Shown here: positions 13,401 through 23,979 of the stretch, in pieces
Position numbering within the stretch: the first letter of the stretch is position 1
How the letters are laid out: each line of letters starts with the position of its first letter
Source: Paramacrobiotus metropolitanus
Lineage: Eukaryota > Tardigrada > Eutardigrada > Parachela > Macrobiotidae
Assembly (NCBI RefSeq): GCF_019649055.1
Contig: NW_026570305.1
Coordinates: 1-64,000, forward strand
Direction of reading: 5' to 3'
Length of the DNA: 64,000 bases
The notes under the pieces: generated by a model
Database searches by the model: none
Told to the model about the DNA's origin: nothing
The model's input: the letters and a program-made list of their open reading frames with translations, nothing else
Translations under genes and position numbers: made by a program

Positions 13401-13572
13401 GTCGTTTGCAGCGGTTTTCCCGGGCAAAATGCATTGCAAAGCATGCCCCACTCACCGTCTGTGACATGTGTCGATTCTGTACCCATCCCGCGACGACATT
13501 CCTCAGCGGGGTGAGGGATTCCTGGGAGGAGGGGGTGACGACCACACGACAGCGAGTGAACGCGCGCAGCAT
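10411..13572 (-). CDS. IDH3A: Isocitrate dehydrogenase [NAD] subunit alpha, mitochondrial
   Basis: Nine coding exons, all joining in phase with GT-AG introns: 13572-13456, 13342-13160, 12959-12883, 12783-12654, 12412-12279, 11776-11674, 11504-11440, 11351-11114 and 10530-10411 (1167 nt, 388 residues). Exon 1 gives a basic, hydroxylated presequence ([17 protein letters not shown]) expected for mitochondrial import. The rest follows the decarboxylating dehydrogenase family: [86 protein letters not shown]. The substrate-binding Arg, the catalytic Lys of VTAVHKAN and the metal-binding Asp of GDILSD are present. It acts in the TCA cycle, converting isocitrate to 2-oxoglutarate with NAD+. The Pro/Arg/His-rich tail is longer than in vertebrates. 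It is transcribed divergently from the fucosyltransferase gene. Confidence 0.97.
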
Positions 13573-14245
13573 GTTCAAACACGAATCTCGCACACTACTC
13601 AAACGGCGTACAGCACACTCCACCAGCGGGATTTCTTCCGTCTGACTAATCGATGGAAGGATAATCGATGAGATAATAAAATTAAACGATCGCGCGCGAA
13701 GGAGATGCAAATGAAGAGGTCGGGAACAGGAAGAAAGCCCGGAGGAATTTGGAGTGGATGGATGTGAAATAATCAAGGAAATTTGAATAAATTTCTCCTT
13801 GAACGATCAGCCCCACTCCGTTTGCAGGCCCGTTTGGGTTAGTTTACTGTGTATGAGGCAGCGATCGATAATAGTGGACGGATGGGTGAGTAAGAGGGCG
13901 ATAATTTGGACAGAAAAATAAACCAGCTGGGAAATATGATACAGGGCGGGTGCATTGTGCGTTCGGTCTAATGTGTGGATAATTATAGTGCAGCCGCCCG
14001 TAGCGGTTGTAAACTTGACGTTGTGATTTTTAATAAATCGTTTGCGGCAACCGCCATGTGATGTCAGTTGGAATATAACGTAAGATACGGCGCCGCGGGG
14101 GGCTGCCAGAACGTCAGTATGCTTTTCCATCGTCAGCTGTAGTTGCGAGTTGATTATTCTTGAGTGTTTCATACTTTTTTCGTCCTAGTTTTCTTCCCAT
14201 AATTCCTTTGTTTCTTGTCCGAGTTTCTTAGGTTGCTTCGCGTTA
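13573..14245. promoter_or_regulatory. Divergent intergenic region, IDH3A / fucosyltransferase
   Basis: 673 bp separate the start codons of IDH3A (minus) and the fucosyltransferase (plus), so both 5' UTRs and promoters must lie here if the start codons are right. It could be a bidirectional promoter. No TATA box or known operator was identified with confidence. Confidence 0.5.
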
Positions 14246-16229
14246 ATGGGTCGCGCAGTTGCGCTGCGCTGCTCGAGCCTGTTAATTTCGGTAAGACACG
14301 GCTAATGGTTCGTAAATTGCTTACGCGTTAAATCGGTGCGAGCTGTGCTTTCCCAACTTTGCTTTTTGACAGATCAAATCTCCGTGGCGCATCTTGGTTT
14401 TAATTCTTTGCGTGTCCTTCTTCATTTATTTAATTTACGGAGTGAGCAGTCGATCTTCCCTACCTTCAGCTGTAGCAGACTACACAGTCGAACATGTGCC
14501 CAAGGACACGAAAATCATTCTGTTCTGGACCAAGTATTTCGGAGAGGAGAATCACCATCTCCGCGATAACTTGAACAACTGCCCCGTCTCCAACTGTTTC
14601 TTGACCAACGATCGCAAGTACCTGCGTGCCAGTTCCGCTGTGATATTCCATGGAAATGAGTTTGATGCTCAGGATTTGCCTGGGATTCGGTTTCCTAATC
14701 AGTCGTATGTGATATTTCTCATGGAATCACCGCCGTTCACTGTGATAAATTTAAAACAGGTATGCACCGTTACTTCCCCGTTCGTATGTGTTCGAGTGGA
14801 ATAACGTGGTACAGGCAATTCTACGATTCCGCGTGCCTTTTAGTATAGGCATTTCTTCAATTTAACGTGGTCGTTTCGTCGTGATGCGGATGTGTTTTGT
14901 CGGGATTATCTGGATAATGTCTCCCCGCGGCCGTTTGTCAGTCGGGATGAGGGGAAAAGGTTTTGGATGCTAAACATAACAAAGCGCTATGGTTCGTGTC
15001 GAACTGCTACACGCCGATCGACCGCGAAGGCTTTGTCCGCGAATTGAAGAAATACTATCCCGTGGATATTCTGGGAAAATGTGGAGACACAACAGGCGTG
15101 TGTGGATTTGGGAATTTTATCTGTGCCAGGAAGATTGTGGCCAGCTACAAGTTTTATCTGGCTTTTGAAAACAGGTTTGTGCGTTTCAGGAAAATATTTT
15201 GCATTATGCGTAATTTCTTTAACCGGTTGCCTAACCAGTCGGTGAATTAACTGCTAAATTTTTATCAAGCAATAAAGCGAAAAATATGCTGTTAAAAATA
15301 ACGATCTCTGTGACAAAAGTTAAACTGTGAAATTTTAACAGCCATGAATCAGAGTGGTAAGGTGGTCGTCAATCGAGACTGTCTACGGATTTAATCCACT
15401 GCACTACAATTGCATGTTAATTACGATTCACATCGACTCTGGCGCTAGATGGAATGGAAATTCCTGGTTTACCGCTATCAAAACACAGAGTATCAGCAAA
15501 TCCACCAGAAAAATTTGACACTTGACATTTGTTTCAGTTTAAGTTTAATCTACTGTCGAGATGCTAACCCGAAAGTAAAAATTTAAAATTAACTAATTAT
15601 TCTTTCGAATATCTTTGACAATTTTCTTAGTGTTTTAGTCTTACGTCGCAAATCTCTGTTTGTTTTGATAATTCTTAGTTAAAAACAATGAATCTACCGA
15701 TGCTGCTCGCATCGATATAAAACTACGTTGTCGAAAATTTTTCCTGAAGGAAAACGAGAATTTGGAACATTGGTGTCGGACCGTAGATACAGCGAATCAT
15801 TTTCTTTGTTAATTTTCAGTGTCTGCAAAGACTACGTGACGGAGAAGCCCTCGCAGGGCCTAAACTACGGTACCATCCCCATCGTGATGGGCGGCGCTAA
15901 CTACAGCCAGACCTTCGCCCCCAAAACCCACATCAATACCGCGGATTTTTCCTCCCCAAAGATCTCGCCGACTATCTCCACCGTTTATCCTCCAACATGG
16001 ATCTGTACGCGGAATTCTTCGAGTGGCGCTATCATCCCGAACTGCCACTCCATCCTCCGTGCCGGAGCCGGCGCAATCCAATATGTGTCGGTTATGTGAG
16101 ATCCTCCATGAGCGGAATTATCGCAGCCAAAGCGCGGCGGATGTCCAGAAATGGTTCGTGGATGAGGGAGAATGCCAGGGCGGATGGGGCAGCCGGTTGT
16201 GGAGCGGAGTGAAGGGACTGGCGGGGTGA
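14246..16229 (+). CDS. Alpha-1,3-fucosyltransferase (GT10 family), type II Golgi membrane protein
   Basis: Four coding exons: 14246-14290, 14373-14759, 14844-15174 and 15820-16229. A short cytosolic start (MGRAVALRCSS) precedes a membrane anchor (ILVLILCVSFFIYLIYGV) and a luminal GT10 domain. Family motifs are FFNLTWSFRRDADV, FYLAFENS followed by VCKDYVTEKP, GTIPIVMGGANYS, then KDLADYL, NMDLYAEFFEWR and a Cys-rich end (NMCRLCEILHE). GT10 enzymes move fucose from GDP-fucose onto GlcNAc of glycans. Three frame changes occur, after RDEG (about 14,955), after ADFSSP (about 15,958) and after WRYHPEL (about 16,045). Each is cured by one base missing from a G or C run, and the first is independently required by splice phase. 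Assembly error is likelier than decay. The 82-nt first intron and start codon are inferred. Confidence 0.88.
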
Positions 16230-17134
16230 CTTCCGGTTACGTTATTGCTGTGATAGCCTTGTTGTTGTTAGGTTTTGGTATCTTTTATCTACGCTGTTCA
16301 GCCCTGTTGAAGATCCTGCTAGAGTGTTAGCCTAGCCGGGAATAGGCTGCCTGCTCTGATTAAATTAAACTGTATTTTTCGTTGGTCTGATTAGATGATA
16401 TTATTAGTTACTACTCGTATGTTGTGGTTGTCTGACTGATGTTATACTTAGTTGTATTTATTTGTTTTTATACATTGCCGGCTTGTGTGTTGCCTGGCCA
16501 GTTGAGATCGTGTTTTTCCGTGCCCTTTGAGTTTGCACTACGCCTAATGAAATTATCATGCCCTTCTTGAAATTATCGCTTAATGAAATTATCGTGTTTT
16601 TCCGTGCCCTTTGAGTTTGCACTACGCCTAATGAAATGAAATTATTAGTGAAATCGTAGTGCATGGGATTAATGCGCCCGAATCCATTAGAGAGGTTTAA
16701 ATTGCTGTTTCATAATGAAATTCTAAATTTCAATACTGTGTACAAAAACCCCTAACAATTCACAAACATCAATTTTTATAAAGCAAACAGAAAAAAATTT
16801 TGCAAGCGATTTCACTCCTTTTTTCTTAAGCATTATCGACAACACCGTGACATAGTACATTATTGCATTAACCGTGAATATTACCGTAACTAACATTCGA
16901 TCGTTGGGTTATTCGCTTCGCTGAAGCCCTTAAAGTAATACTCTTAATTCGCTTTTTACAAAGGGAAAAAATTGAACGCACTCAAACAGAGTATAATAAT
17001 TTTACCATACAGTTACTGGTGCATGTACAATCCGTTAACAACAAGTTAACTACGGAATTAACAGATGCCGCGCTTTATCCGTTTTAGAAACAAAAGATTT
17101 CTACCTTCATAATACATTGCAAATAATTTTATCG
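16230..17134. other. Intergenic with a partial tandem duplication
   Basis: 3' flanks of the convergent fucosyltransferase and PPT2 genes. No gene recognised. It holds the 79-bp-period duplication listed separately; the rest is AT-rich. Confidence 0.4.
16508..16635. repeat. Tandem duplication, 79-bp period
   Basis: A block of about 45 bp beginning CGTGTTTTTCCGTGCCC and ending TACGCCTAATGAAAT occurs at about 16,509 and again about 79 bp later, with the words TTGAGTTTGCAC and ATGAAATTATC shared. It creates a short ORF with an internal repeat that is not a gene. Confidence 0.8.
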
Positions 17135-20100
17135 TTAGCTCAGCCAGGGTTCGATCAGATCACGAAACACTATGGGATCAACATGCCACTGCGTATGGTG
17201 CACACCGGCCTTCTCCAGTATGACCAGATCACCGCGTTTATCCAGCGTCCGCAGCCCGAAGGAGTCGCGCCGGTATATTTCCTGCTGCCGGAACGGCACC
17301 ACCGTCTCGTTCTCGTTGTAGAAGCCGAAATGCGACGACTGCCAGAGGGTCACCACGCCGTCATCCGGTCCGCCGATCATGATGAACTTCTTCAGACGGA
17401 GCATGTTGCGCCGGTACAGCGTCATGTTGGGACTGGGCACCAGGGTCTCGTTGTTCAGGACGGGCAGGAACGTGCTGGTGGACTGATAAAGGTCATAATG
17501 GTGCGGATCTTTCCCTTCATATAAAATTAACCATTTTGTCTTTGTGAGTCCACTTTATACGCGTTATGCTTTTTTTAAAATGCCCTCATGCTTTACTTAA
17601 TAATATAATGTGAATTTATAGATAATATAAATCCACTTAATTATATATAGTGTGAATTTTTCTATTGGTCTGCCTTTTGTTGAACCAAATTTTTGCCAAA
17701 AAGTGAATGTATTGCGTGTTAAACAGTTAACTTTATCTTATTAATTTTGCTTGAACACTGCACAAAAAACCGGCATAGTGTTAAAAGTCGCAATTTCATA
17801 AAAAAATCGGGTACGAAACTGTGACCATTTCGCCGGGTTTTCAATAATTAACTGCAATTTAGTAAGCGCGTTTGATTTTGTATTCAGATCACAATCAATA
17901 AGTTGCAATCAATTTTATTAATGGAAATGGCTATTGTCACCCCCTGCACCCCTTTTGACTATTATCACCCCTCACACCCCCTTTTGGCTATTGTCACCCC
18001 TTTATTTTTAATAAAATAAACACCCCTTGACTATTGTCACTCCTTACAACACGCCCTTTTGGCTATTGCCACCACCTTTCAATTTATTCTTATAATTTCT
18101 TCACTAGCGGTTCTTTTCCAACTCTGTTCCTGCCACCACCGGCAGGCCTAGGGAAAGGCGCCGAGCGAAGCTTATTGACACTTAATATGTACATCGCTAA
18201 GATGCGGGCTCATTTTTTTTAACATTAAACTTAACATCTTCAAGGGTTTTTTCACAGTGGGCTCCGCAGCGAATGCGATCATAAAAAGTCCACAATTATG
18301 ACCATCCCTTTGATGCTGTACGCATGGAAAGAAAACTTCGGTGTCCTCGTTTCCGCTTGATCTCAAGACTTTCTTAATTACTGGTGCCGACGCCGGTGGT
18401 ACAGACTACAGAGTCATAAACAAACGGCTGCCCCTCTTTCCGCGCTAACAGCACTCAGTGGTCGCTGGCATTATTTTGTACCTTTCCAGTAGTTTGCAGT
18501 CTTAAGTTAGCTGAAAGGCTAAACTAGCAACAAAGTGTTTTTCATAAGAACTGACCAAAGGAGTGGCAATAGTCAAGGGGTGAAGGTGGTGACTATAGCC
18601 TAAGGGGTGTTCACTTTTTAAGAAAAGGGGTGACATAAAAGTGACAATAATCAAAGAAACAGTCACATATTAATTTTTCATACTCTTTCCCCAAAATGCC
18701 TTCTTTACAAGGAGATTGTTAAATTCTTACAGTATCCGCCGACGCTAAACGTTTGCCCGAATCGCGAGTACAGCAGCTTGTACAGGTTGTCTTTCATGTA
18801 GTTTGGGAATAAATATCTGTCGAAGAAAACAGGAGAAGCCGGCTGTATCACTGGCCGGATTACAGAAACATTCCGGGGTGAAGATGCCTCACCTTCTGAA
18901 AAAAGTCAAAGTATTGTCATTGAATTTGCAATAAAGTGATTTCTGGTTCAGTTTTACAGTACGTATAGCGGATCGAATTAATCAATTATACACTTCAGAA
19001 TTGTCTACGAGCGATCCAATTGTCTTACAAATAATTGGTGTCCCCGTACTGTCCCATTTGAGGAGATGCTAAGGAAATATACGTGTGGATGTTTAACACC
19101 TGATTATAATCGTTCTATAAACAGAAAGAACAAAAAATGCTTTGAAATGAATATGACGAGCAGCAGTTTGTTTCGTTATATGAAGTTGTTGCGTATTAAT
19201 ACAGTAGTGTACGCACACTGGAAAAATTATATTTCGATCGAGTTCATAGCTTCATAATTATCATATCGTCGCATGTTTATATCGTAAACAAACGAATACG
19301 TACGCAAGCCCGATTCCTTTAAAATAAACACGATCTAACCTAGCTTTCCTAAGAAAGAAAATACCGAGTTTTATGAAAAAAAAAAATGTGCAAAAATTTG
19401 TTTGAACATAAACATTTACTGTTTCAAAACGGTTTCTTATCTGGCGTGTAATATCGTAAACTTCCGGCCAATTCGAGGTTCCAGCTGTCGAGCTATAAAC
19501 CTGTGCACTACGATTTTCTGTAGTTCACCAGGTCGAAGTCGTTTTAATAGGCAGCCAAATATTAGCGGGAAACTGCACAGATGGCGGCTCTAACGGTCTA
19601 ACCTGAATGACCGCGCGGCAAATCAGGCCGCCTTGGCTGTAGCCAATGAGGATGATCCCGTCCGGATGCGCATCGGATACGTTGCGGATGTAGTCACCAA
19701 ATCCGGTGACCTGCGTCCACATCGGCCAGGCGCCTGCACGTATGACGTGTCTTATGACAATATTATTTTAATACTTAACACCGCAATTTAAATTAACGGT
19801 CATCATATGACAAACGTGCATCGCAATGTTATTTTGAAAAAGAAAAAAACAGTTACTTTTGATATACTGGTATAAAGGGATGAGATAGACATCCGTGCCA
19901 GGATGGGCTTTTTGGATGTTGAGCTGAAGATGGATGAGCTCCAATGCGTGATCGAGAATTCCATGTACCTAATGCACTGTCACACGTTCACCCAGCTGCT
20001 TTTTTTTACTTGACAACGTGTGATTGAAAAATAAATTTTCAATTTTATTATTTTATTTGCGCAAATAAAATTAACCAAAATGATCATAATCCTTATACGA

Positions 20101-20259
20101 GTACGGCAGTCAACGTACGATAACAACGGGACGGTATTTTGACGCTTGTTTAGCACGCATCGACAGTAGCACGCTTTCGTTGGCAGGTACAAGTAAAATC
20201 ACGGAAAAGACGCAGGCAAATAATCCGATCAATGGGATATTCACAAGGAGCGATGCCAT
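17135..20259 (-). CDS. PPT2: Lysosomal palmitoyl-thioesterase 2 (PPT2-like)
   Basis: Exons: 20259-20119 (ATG, signal peptide MASLLVNIPLIGLFACVFSV), 19968-19857, 19733-19603, 18895-18731 and 17514-17135. The first three join in phase; the last two also fit. The lipase box GYSQGG carries the nucleophile Ser (about 19,650). VHGILDHA gives the oxyanion-region HG, MIGGPDDGVVTLWQSS the acid Asp, and the HTQWH stretch near the end the catalytic His. It ends IEPWLS, as PPT2 does. The family removes acyl groups from thioesters in lysosomes. A short exon with the usual SLSSPQ segment between 19,603 and 18,895 was not found, and the start of exon 18895 is uncertain. The intron 18,730-17,515 holds a transposon-like insert. 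Confidence 0.88.
17929..18652. mobile_element. Transposon-like insert with inverted arrays of a GTCACCCC motif
   Basis: The left side (17,929-18,075) contains about five imperfect copies of a 30-35-bp unit built on GGCTATTGTCACCCC, separated by CACCCCTTTTG-like spacers. The right side (18,556-18,652) has the same motifs in inverse complement (GGAGTGGCAATAGTCAAGG, GGTGACTATAGCC, GTGACAATAATC). Between them lies a fragment of a Ulp1-like protease on the minus strand. The structure resembles terminal inverted repeats made of subrepeats. It lies inside the last PPT2 intron. No clear target-site duplication could be assigned. Confidence 0.6.
18172..18366 (-). pseudogene. Ulp1/SENP-like (C48) protease fragment
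   Basis: A 64-residue ORF carrying HQRDGHNCGLFMIAFA, which matches the end of the C48 cysteine-protease catalytic core (the oxyanion Gln and the nucleophile Cys followed by GLF). The His and Asp of the triad would lie upstream and are absent, so this is a remnant. Ulp1-like domains are often carried by DNA transposons. Its position between inverted motif arrays fits that origin. Confidence 0.55.
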
Positions 20260-20617
20260 AATTTCAAGGCAAGAGCATAGCCTGGATTAACCTGAAAACC
20301 TGGAAGCTAACCTATTTAGCGTTCTATCAGTTCATAAGAAAAATATTATTGCTACTCCAAGTTTATTTTCGAATCACACAACGGGTGCATATTAAACGAA
20401 ACAGTGGTGATCTCACATGCATTTGCTAGCAACTGCATCCACTGTTGGCGTACCATTATCAGATTGCGTGCACTTTAATCGTTCGATGCAATCACCTGAT
20501 ACTGTCAATTATGAATTATCTGCACTTGAACAAACCACACATCAGTGCTATGCACATTAGGTATTAAACATTAGGCCAACAATTTAATTAAGGAAAATCC
20601 GCGCATGACCTTTTGCA
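20260..20617. other. Intergenic upstream of PPT2
   Basis: Presumed promoter and 5' UTR of PPT2 and 3' flank of the next minus-strand gene. No other feature seen. Confidence 0.4.
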
Positions 20618-20980
20618 TTATTCTTCGGATTTCTGCGCATCCTTCTCCGACTGCTGCAGCAGAGTGACCTGCCTCTGCACCTGCTGTATGACCATAGGCA
20701 GGACCTGCTGTAACTGCAGCAAATGGTCCATCTGGGTCTGCAGCATGTGTGAGCCTTCGGAGCGTTTATGGGCGGGACGCGGTTGGGCTTCCTGCTGGTC
20801 GGAATCCGCGTGCTGCTGCTGGAGGGGACTGGGATCGGGGTTCTGTGGGCGGGGCAAAAGGTCACCGAAATCGTCAAAGATGTTAGGCTGCGCGGCGGAC
20901 GAACGACGGAAGCGTCGAGCTTCAGCGCAGATTAGCAGTGATGTTAGTAAGCAGATGGCGAGAGTATGACACCAAAGCAT
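20618..20980 (-). CDS. Small secreted Gln-rich protein, unknown function
   Basis: ORF of 120 residues from ATG 20980. It starts MLWCHTLAICLLTSLLICAE, a clear signal peptide with likely cleavage after AEA, then a basic RRFRRSS segment. A Pro/Asp-rich middle (NIFDDFGDLLPRPQNPDP) follows, then a Gln/Leu/Val-rich helical stretch (LLQLQQVLPMVIQQVQ) with coiled-coil character, ending QSEKDAQKSEE. Its length and dibasic sites would also suit a peptide precursor, but no repeated peptide or amidation signal is seen. A CTGCAG just before the ATG could be a splice acceptor. I do not recognise a family. Confidence 0.55.
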   Translation of the reverse strand: MLWCHTLAICLLTSLLICAEARRFRRSSAAQPNIFDDFGDLLPRPQNPDPSPLQQQHADSDQQEAQPRPAHKRSEGSHMLQTQMDHLLQLQQVLPMVIQQVQRQVTLLQQSEKDAQKSEE

Positions 20981-22239
20981 CGCTGCAGTATAACCAGCGA
21001 AAACCTTTTGCGGCAATTATAAATTTTTAAGTACGTACTTTTATTATGCTGTCGAACGTTGTTGTTGTTATTAACGCAGTATTTTACGCAGGAATTTGAA
21101 GTTTTCAAGCACTCTGATAATAATACTCAGTATAGATCAATTTAAAATAATTGTTACAGCTCTGATTATTATTATTGAAATAAGTACTGTACTCAGTTTA
21201 ATTAAAATCTCTTAGTAAGTACTTACATGCACTATGATCGTTCCGGAAGCGAGACCAGTTTATTCTAAGTACAAGTGCAGTACTTACGTCTTACGGGTAA
21301 CTTAAACCTACTCAATCTTCCATGATGTGCGCCGTACGTTGCTAAGTACTAATACATATATTTTTTACTTAAGTACTTATTGTTGTTGTTGCTTGGGTGT
21401 GCCATGTGAACACTTCTTTTTTTCGTACAGTAAATAAAAAAAGCGATATTGCTGCTTTCCTTAACAATTATGCTTTAAATATTAATGGAGCATGGTAGGT
21501 TGTCAGGAGCTCTCTGATGTTGAACCCTCCCGTCGGTATAACAGCAGCAATGCAGTTTTCGCCGAAACTAATACCAATGTAATGTAATTCCACCCTTTAT
21601 ACTAGGCCGGTCGGTGCCTTCTTCTTTCTGTTGGCAGCTGCAGCGTTTGTAATACATAGGTACTTAGAATTTTCCACCAGTTCCCGATGGATTCGTTTTT
21701 TACAGACTGTAGGAGCATTACTGTGCCGATATATTGAATAAAGTAAATTATGTAGAATATACATACACGCTGTATGAGTACTGAAATTTATCGTTAGTAA
21801 AGCTGCTTTAAAGCTGCTTTAATTCAGACTGGGGGTACAAAAATCACAATTTTTCTATCAAAATAAAGATATATCGATATATACTGCACGTATAATTTCA
21901 CTGTCAGACTGTCTCTTACTGTGCTCTGAAGCCAACCAGCTTATACAATGTACGACAAAATCTGTGTGAATTAAATTTTACAAACTAATACGTGTTCGGT
22001 GTTATACTGTGAAATATTCCGTGTTCGGTATTAGACTGAAGCTGATATATATAGTAATATTATTAAAAATTTAAAAGTATGCTCTGTGCATAGTTAGGAA
22101 AAGCGTTTAAACCTGAATTACCCATGTTAAATGTTTTTATACTTTGGGCGCATTGTACTCGTATTTAAACGGACAGCAAACGTATGAGTATGCTGGAAGT
22201 GGAGAAAATGGTGAACTGGCATTGTCGGCCTTCTCGCGG
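20981..22239. other. Intergenic, rich in AAGTACTT-type palindromes
   Basis: No gene found in about 1.2 kb. The sequence is AT-rich, and words of the kind AAGTACTTA, TAAGTACTG and AGTACTTACG recur between 21,020 and 21,420. Confidence 0.45.
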
Positions 22240-22400
22240 AGGCATTATAATAAATTATACCGGTTTTGACATCATACCCTCGAAACAAAGACTGACAAAC
22301 CTGTATTGATTTTGGGTAAGTCTAGTAATAACGTCATCGGAAGTTCCCCAGAAGCAATGTCACACCGGAAGTTGGCCCATCGTTTTCGCTGCAGCAGTGC
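22240..22400 (+). promoter_or_regulatory. Conserved upstream blocks of the small AT-hook-like gene
   Basis: Blocks GGTTTTGACATCATACCCTC, ATAACGTCATCGG and GAAGTTGGCCCATC occur here and, in the same order and similar spacing, at 41,516-41,620 upstream of a paralogous small gene. Sequence between them is diverged, so these blocks may be regulatory. The CGTCA core resembles a CREB/ATF half-site; that is inference. Confidence 0.5.
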
Positions 22401-22743
22401 AGAAGTAATCACACCCTAAATGAACGTGTTTAGGTAAAAGCAAAGTGCTTCACGATTTTGTCAACAGATTCAATTGAGCGATTCAGTTATTTTACTTCTG
22501 TAAAGCGTAATAAGAGTATTATATCCGTCTAAACAGCTGGTGTTTTCAGTATTGATTGTACGGGATAACTGTGATATACGTAAGGTAAGGAGAGAGCTGT
22601 GTGTCAATAATCGCTTAATTACAAGGTAACACAGGTAGTAGTAAGTAATTAAGATTAACGATTGATGTGTGTGCAACTGTGAACGTTTCGTTTTCAACGC
22701 AGTGTGTTCAGGTCAAAGTGTATCGACTGTTGAGTATTTGAGT

Positions 22744-23052
22744 ATGTCGCAAGAGAAGCGGCCCGAACAAACGTCTGAAGAGAAGCATTCCGAAGAAATG
22801 CCTGCAGAGACGTCTCCGGATACAGTGCAAAAACGCCGAGGTCGTCCTCCACATGTGTTACATGCGGACGAAGCCAGAAAAGCTGGATGGGAGGACAAGT
22901 ACGAGGCGCCAGTAAACCACGACGGCAGAGATGCTTATGCGGTTGGCGTGTACGCCAACCTTTCCGCCGACAGAAAGCACGAACTGCTGGACCAGAATGT
23001 TGGTAATCCTTGTGGCAAGCTGGAGAAGCTCAGTGATCGCGAGCCAAGATGA
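22744..23052 (+). CDS. Small charged protein with AT-hook-like motif (family founder, intact)
   Basis: Intact 102-residue ORF starting MSQEKRPEQTSEEKHSEEM. Layout: a Glu/Lys/Pro/Ser-rich disordered N-terminus (1-36); an AT-hook-like KRRGRPP; a central HADEARKAGWEDKYEAP segment; then YANLSADRKHELLDQNVGNP, ending KLSDREPR. Two frameshifted relatives lie at 36,685 and 41,943 and keep the pattern (D)(D/R)KKxELLxxR-GNxPxG and DREPR. The GRP core is kept in the 42-kb copy (HPGRPAF) and lost in the 36-kb copy (HPGCPAY). AT-hooks bind the minor groove of AT-rich DNA, so a nuclear role is possible but unproven. No known family was recognised. Confidence 0.6.
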   Translation: MSQEKRPEQTSEEKHSEEMPAETSPDTVQKRRGRPPHVLHADEARKAGWEDKYEAPVNHDGRDAYAVGVYANLSADRKHELLDQNVGNPCGKLEKLSDREPR

Positions 23053-23979
23053 ATAGACGGCAAGAAACCGTCTGGCCATAAGCAGAACAGCAGCCAGTAG
23101 GTCTGCGTTACTGTATTTTGCTGGATTTAATATTCGACCAGTTTTGCGGAGAAATGCTATGTAGCCCGTTTAGTGGATGGTTTTTGATGGAGTACTACTA
23201 AATCTCTATCGTTTGCTGGGACATTCTTCACTTTTCTTTGTACGTATCTGTCAGCGGTTTTATTTGAAATAATCTTATGCTTTCGCTTGGATAAGCTTTC
23301 TGCTCCACCAAAATCTTGGCTTGCCAATCGTGGTAGTAGTCAAGCTGCAAAATAAATCGTTTAGGTGCAATATTTTAACTTTTACACAGGTACAGTAGTG
23401 GTACTAGGAAGTAAGAGGTCAGTCCTGGGAACGACGCCAGCCTCGGCTAATTTAGATCAAATGTTCTCTGTAATTCGGCCGCATGTCTCCGCTGTCTTTT
23501 GATGCTGTGCGACGCTTGTGTGCGTTTGGATGTTTAAACTGGCGTAGAATACATTTGACAAGTTAAAAAAATGCCCATGTAGAGGTCAGTTATACAAACT
23601 GTACCATGGATACAACGTACAGATGTACTGTACTTATAATAACATAAAATTAATTATCTATAGTCGTTTACTTTTGTAGCAAACTTGTGACTGTATTATA
23701 TCGCCAGTACTGATTAATGCAAACATAACTATTGTAGCTCTCGATGTTTCGATGCTCGTGCATTGTGTATTGTATTTAACATTTAAAAAGCCTAAAATCG
23801 TATTATATACATACTGTAGATTTCGAAAGTAAGTCAAGTCAAAGTAATAAGTCAGGGAAAACTGCGAAAATAAATGTCCAACAAAATCAAATGCGAAATT
23901 AAACACAAGTACAAAGTGCATATATATGTACGTCAAAATTCGAAAGCATTACAGAATCGGATTATCGATACTTCTATAT
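23053..23979. other. Intergenic, no gene recognised
   Basis: 3' flank of the small AT-hook-like gene and AT-rich sequence. The ORFs present are short and low in complexity. Confidence 0.4.

Noticed and set aside
17929-18075. Spaced GTCACCCC repeats considered as CRISPR
   Set aside because: Units are imperfect, spacers are related to each other, there are no cas genes and the host is an animal.
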